NCBI GenBank assembly: GCA_028285385.1
Contig: JANQPR010000130.1
Coordinates: 1-41,628, forward strand
Direction of reading: 5' to 3'
From: Phycisphaera sp.
GTDB lineage: Bacteria > Planctomycetota > Phycisphaerae > Phycisphaerales > Phycisphaeraceae
Length of the DNA: 41,628 nucleotides
The notes beneath the pieces are model-generated. The model was not told where the DNA came from. It saw only the letters and a list, made by a program, of their open reading frames with translations, and did not search any database. Positions 40,967 to 41,628 of the stretch are shown here, piece by piece (the stretch's first letter is position 1; every line of letters starts with the position of its first letter). The translations under genes and the position numbers were made by a program.

Positions 40967-41628
40967 TTACTGACGCCGGTTTTGCGCGGCCATCTGCGGC
41001 GACGCGTCGACGCGCGGTCGAGCCGCGGCGGCGCGGGTGCGGTCGATGCGTTGCGTCTCGGCGTGCATCAACCGGCCGCAGACTTCGTAGGCCACGAAGT
41101 CCGTGTACAGGTCGGTGGAGATCCGGTAGAGCCGGGGGTCGGCGGTGGTGAGCCCGTAGTCGGTGCCGCGGTGCTTGGCGTAGTACGCCATGCGGTCCTG
41201 GACGGCCGGGTGCGCCGCGTCGAAGAACGTGCTCAACGACGAGACCGGCTGGTCGGTGTGGTGGTAGCCGGCGAGGTCGCCGCGGAAGTCGCGGTCGGAG
41301 GCGGCCCGGCTGAGCTTGCGGATGTCGAACGCCGCCGACTCGTGCCTCGGGTCGAGGTAGAGCTCGACGTTCAGCCCGAGCTTCGGCGGATCGTACGGGT
41401 CGTATCCCGTGATCGAGCCGACGACGAGCCCGTCGACGCCGAGCGCTTGCCGCAACCGCAGGGCCTGGTCCTTGCCCGTGACTTCGGCAAGCCCGAGGCG
41501 GTCCATCGCGGCGAGCACGCGGTTGACCGGGACCGTATCGATCTGGGCGGTCAGCGTGAGCTGCTCGCTGAGGCGGTCGGCGAAGCGAACGCCGCCGGCG
41601 TAGGCCGAGCCCGACTCGTTGCGGAGCG
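40967..41628 (-). CDS. Partial gene for an envelope-type protein, runs off the right edge
   Basis: The frame has no stop to the right edge, so the 183 residues beginning at a GTG at 41518 are only part; the extra 36 codons translate as LRNESGSAYAGGVRFADRLS, then EQLTLTAQIDTVPVNRV. This reads like the core of proteins related to the CsgG/LpoB lipoprotein group (a conserved set of strands with VGSITGYDPYDPPKLGLNVE and LYLDPRHES). After that come a helical region (SLSTFFDAAHPAVQDRMAYY) and an Ala/Arg-rich tail. The N-terminus, where a lipobox would be, is outside the window. Family assignment is tentative. Confidence 0.7.
   Translation of the reverse strand, partial: LRNESGSAYAGGVRFADRLSEQLTLTAQIDTVPVNRVLAAMDRLGLAEVTGKDQALRLRQALGVDGLVVGSITGYDPYDPPKLGLNVELYLDPRHESAAFDIRKLSRAASDRDFRGDLAGYHHTDQPVSSLSTFFDAAHPAVQDRMAYYAKHRGTDYGLTTADPRLYRISTDLYTDFVAYEVCGRLMHAETQRIDRTRAAAARPRVDASPQMAAQNRRQ

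Overview
The window is a high-GC chromosomal segment from a Gram-negative, flagellated bacterium. It is most likely a planctomycete of the Phycisphaerae type. That placement is inferred from several things together: a dense set of secreted HEAT-repeat and membrane-anchored coiled-coil proteins of no named family, a eukaryote-like GlnII glutamine synthetase, Lnt and an LpxL-type acyltransferase (lipoproteins and an outer envelope), few clear Shine-Dalgarno sites, frequent GTG starts and a 43-residue membrane protein of a type I associate with planctomycetes. I see no rRNA, tRNA, CRISPR array, insertion sequence or prophage. The segment reads as stable core chromosome.

Layout. At 1-1578 there are two minus-strand lipoprotein genes (the second has HEAT repeats) and a possible cut-off gene at the left edge. 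At 1579-6666 lies a plus-strand phosphate uptake locus, pstS-pstC-pstA-pstB, with a repeat array like a Pho box upstream, a terminator-like hairpin between pstS and pstC, and an unusual ~184-residue insertion in PstA. No phoU or phoBR is present. At 7372-22194 is a long plus-strand flagellar cluster: flgN-like, a cytosolic NtrB-type kinase, an NtrC-type sigma-54 activator, then flgB, flgC, fliE, fliF, fliG, fliH, fliI, fliJ, a motE-like gene, fliK, flgD, an unknown 108-residue gene, flgE and flbD/swrD. A good sigma-54 promoter lies just before flgB. An 8-bp dyad sits about 95 bp upstream of the expected start site, and a near copy precedes flgN. The kinase/activator pair therefore probably drives the basal-body and hook genes.

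From 22402 on: glnA (GlnII) and a bidirectional terminator; a minus-strand operon of an 801-residue membrane protein, an ABC ATPase without a permease, and a secreted protein with a His/Gln-rich stretch; a small membrane protein; a fusion of an MGS-like domain to a cytosine-deaminase-like amidohydrolase whose catalytic Glu is replaced by Gln; a double zinc-ribbon membrane protein; and a RidA-family protein. Next come a membrane-anchored coiled-coil protein whose C-terminus resembles a BRCT domain and an LpxL-type acyltransferase.

The right end, on the minus strand, holds a 43-residue membrane protein, a second coiled-coil protein with the same overall plan, a secreted HEAT-repeat protein, lnt, a XerC/XerD tyrosine recombinase, a small unknown gene and a gene that runs off the right edge.

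The phosphate, nitrogen (glnA) and flagellar loci are standard systems. The parts that deserve a second look are the regulatory sites, the PstA insertion, the MGS-deaminase fusion, the BRCT-like envelope protein and the ABC-ATPase operon lacking a permease.
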